The notes under the pieces: generated by a model
Seen by the model: only the letters and a program-made list of their open reading frames with translations
What the model was told of the DNA's origin: nothing
The model's database searches: none
Translations under genes and position numbers: made by a program
Source of the DNA: Zunongwangia endophytica
GTDB lineage: Bacteria > Bacteroidota > Bacteroidia > Flavobacteriales > Flavobacteriaceae
NCBI RefSeq assembly: GCF_030409505.1
Contig: NZ_JAUFPZ010000002.1
Coordinates: forward strand, 3,169,501 to 3,233,500
Direction: 5' to 3'
Length of the DNA stretch: 64,000 nt
Part shown: positions 63,155 to 64,000 of the stretch, piece by piece
Layout of the letters: each line of letters starts with the position of its first letter
How positions within the stretch are numbered: the stretch's first letter is position 1

Positions 63155-64000
63155 CTACTCCGTTCTTAACGATTTAATAGGATTTACTGCTGCTGCTTTA
63201 ATGGCTTGAAAACTCACTGTTAGCAACGCGATAGCCAATGACAAAGCACCCGCTGCAAAAAATGCCCAGATGGGTATATCTATGCGATACGCAAAATCCT
63301 GAAGCCAGTTATCCATCGCAAACCAAGCGACAGGCACAGAGAGGATTAAGGCCAACACTACCAACTTTAAAAAGTTTATCGCCAGCAATTTGACGATGCT
63401 ACCTATACTGGCACCTAATACTTTGCGTACACCGATTTCTTTGGTACGCTGCTGCGCGGTAAATGCGATGAGACCAAATAATCCCAGACAAGCGACAAAA
63501 ATGGCGAGTATGGTAAATACCGTAAATAAAGAGGCCAAACGCTGATCTTCCTGATAGGCGTAGGCTAAATCTTCATCTAGAAATGAATATTCAAAGGGTG
63601 TACTTTCTGAATAAGTTTCCCATAAATTTTGCACCTCACTGATCACTATCTCGGTGTTTTCTCCAGAAATTTTCAAACTAATAAAAGATGTACGGGTATC
63701 GTAACTCTGTGATGCTTGAGCAAAAAGTGCAAATGGCTGAATGGGCGTGTGTAGCGATTCCAAATTAAAATCTTTTAAAACACCTACTACCGTATAATAT
63801 TCCATATTTCCGCCGGGATAGCGTATTTGCTTGCCAATGGGATTTTTCCAACCTATCTGAGCTGCAGCAGTCTCATTAAGAATGACTGATAACGAATCAT
63901 TAAAACGTTTGTCAAAACCTCTACCAGCCTTGACTTCAAGATCTAATGTTTGTATAAAGACATCATCTACCAGATACGAGCTCAGTGAAATATCGGTTGC
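63155..64000 (-). CDS. MacB/FtsX-type ABC permease, N-terminal part beyond window
   Basis: C-terminal 281 or so residues of a fourth tandem permease. The frame stays open from 63155 to the window end (residues such as NPIGKQIRYPGGNMEYYTVVGVL precede the ATG at 63805), so the gene is cut by the window. The FtsX segment RTKEIGVRKVLGASIGSIVKLL and the C-terminal VNPIKSLRTE are present. Confidence 0.86.
   Translation of the reverse strand, partial: ATDISLSSYLVDDVFIQTLDLEVKAGRGFDKRFNDSLSVILNETAAAQIGWKNPIGKQIRYPGGNMEYYTVVGVLKDFNLESLHTPIQPFALFAQASQSYDTRTSFISLKISGENTEIVISEVQNLWETYSESTPFEYSFLDEDLAYAYQEDQRLASLFTVFTILAIFVACLGLFGLIAFTAQQRTKEIGVRKVLGASIGSIVKLLAINFLKLVVLALILSVPVAWFAMDNWLQDFAYRIDIPIWAFFAAGALSLAIALLTVSFQAIKAAAVNPIKSLRTE

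Overview
The window is chromosomal DNA of a Bacteroidota member, most likely a marine or saprophytic Flavobacteriaceae species. The support is low GC, Bacteroidota-type promoter boxes (-33 TTTG, -7 TAnnTTTG), several SusC/SusD pairs, GH97 enzymes, a SusR-like regulator and many MacB/FtsX-type ABC permeases. No genus can be fixed from the sequence alone.

Layout. (1) 1-3335 is core chromosome: the end of a tRNA-dihydrouridine synthase gene, an rbfA plus lipoprotein-exporter permease pair, and methylmalonyl-CoA epimerase. (2) 3336-3412 is a tRNA gene with anticodon CAT, probably tRNA-Ile2. Its 3' half is repeated exactly (51 bp) at 40085-40135. The 36.7 kb between the repeats is an integrative mobilizable element with a tyrosine integrase, relaxase, MobC-like protein and primase-type genes, but no conjugation apparatus. 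(3) 40136-64000 is chromosome again: a TPR sensor kinase and response regulator, an aspartyl protease with PDZ domain, a CPBP protease, a glycosidase cluster (GH97, GH2, GH43), a glutamate-receptor-like channel, and an ABC operon with four large tandem permeases, the last cut by the window end.

Cargo of the element, left to right: a decayed Cas12f-like gene with two guide-RNA-like scaffolds; pckA; an HTH/transmembrane protein; a SusCD operon with an SGNH hydrolase and a dicarboxylate/sulfate-type symporter; a starch locus (susR-like regulator, susC, susD, susE-like, GH13 amylase, GH97 alpha-glucosidase); the mobilization and primase block; a SIR2-HerA anti-phage pair; the system described next; an XRE regulator; an Abi/HEPN protein; and the integrase.

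The most interesting locus is 34700-36900 on the minus strand. An ECF-type sigma factor with an extra C-terminal helix-turn-helix lies 2 nt upstream of a compact Cas12f/TnpB-like protein. By alignment from memory that protein has lost all three RuvC acidic residues and the zinc finger. Directly downstream are two copies of a structured scaffold of about 70 nt, each ending in ATACAAC or TTACAAC and followed by unrelated sequence that could be a guide. The parsimonious reading is an RNA-guided transcription-activation module, in which a nuclease-dead Cas12f recruits a sigma factor to DNA. It sits in a mobile element that also carries carbohydrate-uptake operons, which would be natural targets. 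A second, decayed copy of the effector gene with the same scaffold lies at the other end of the element. No full guide target was found by eye in the window; one partial match lies upstream of the first susC gene.
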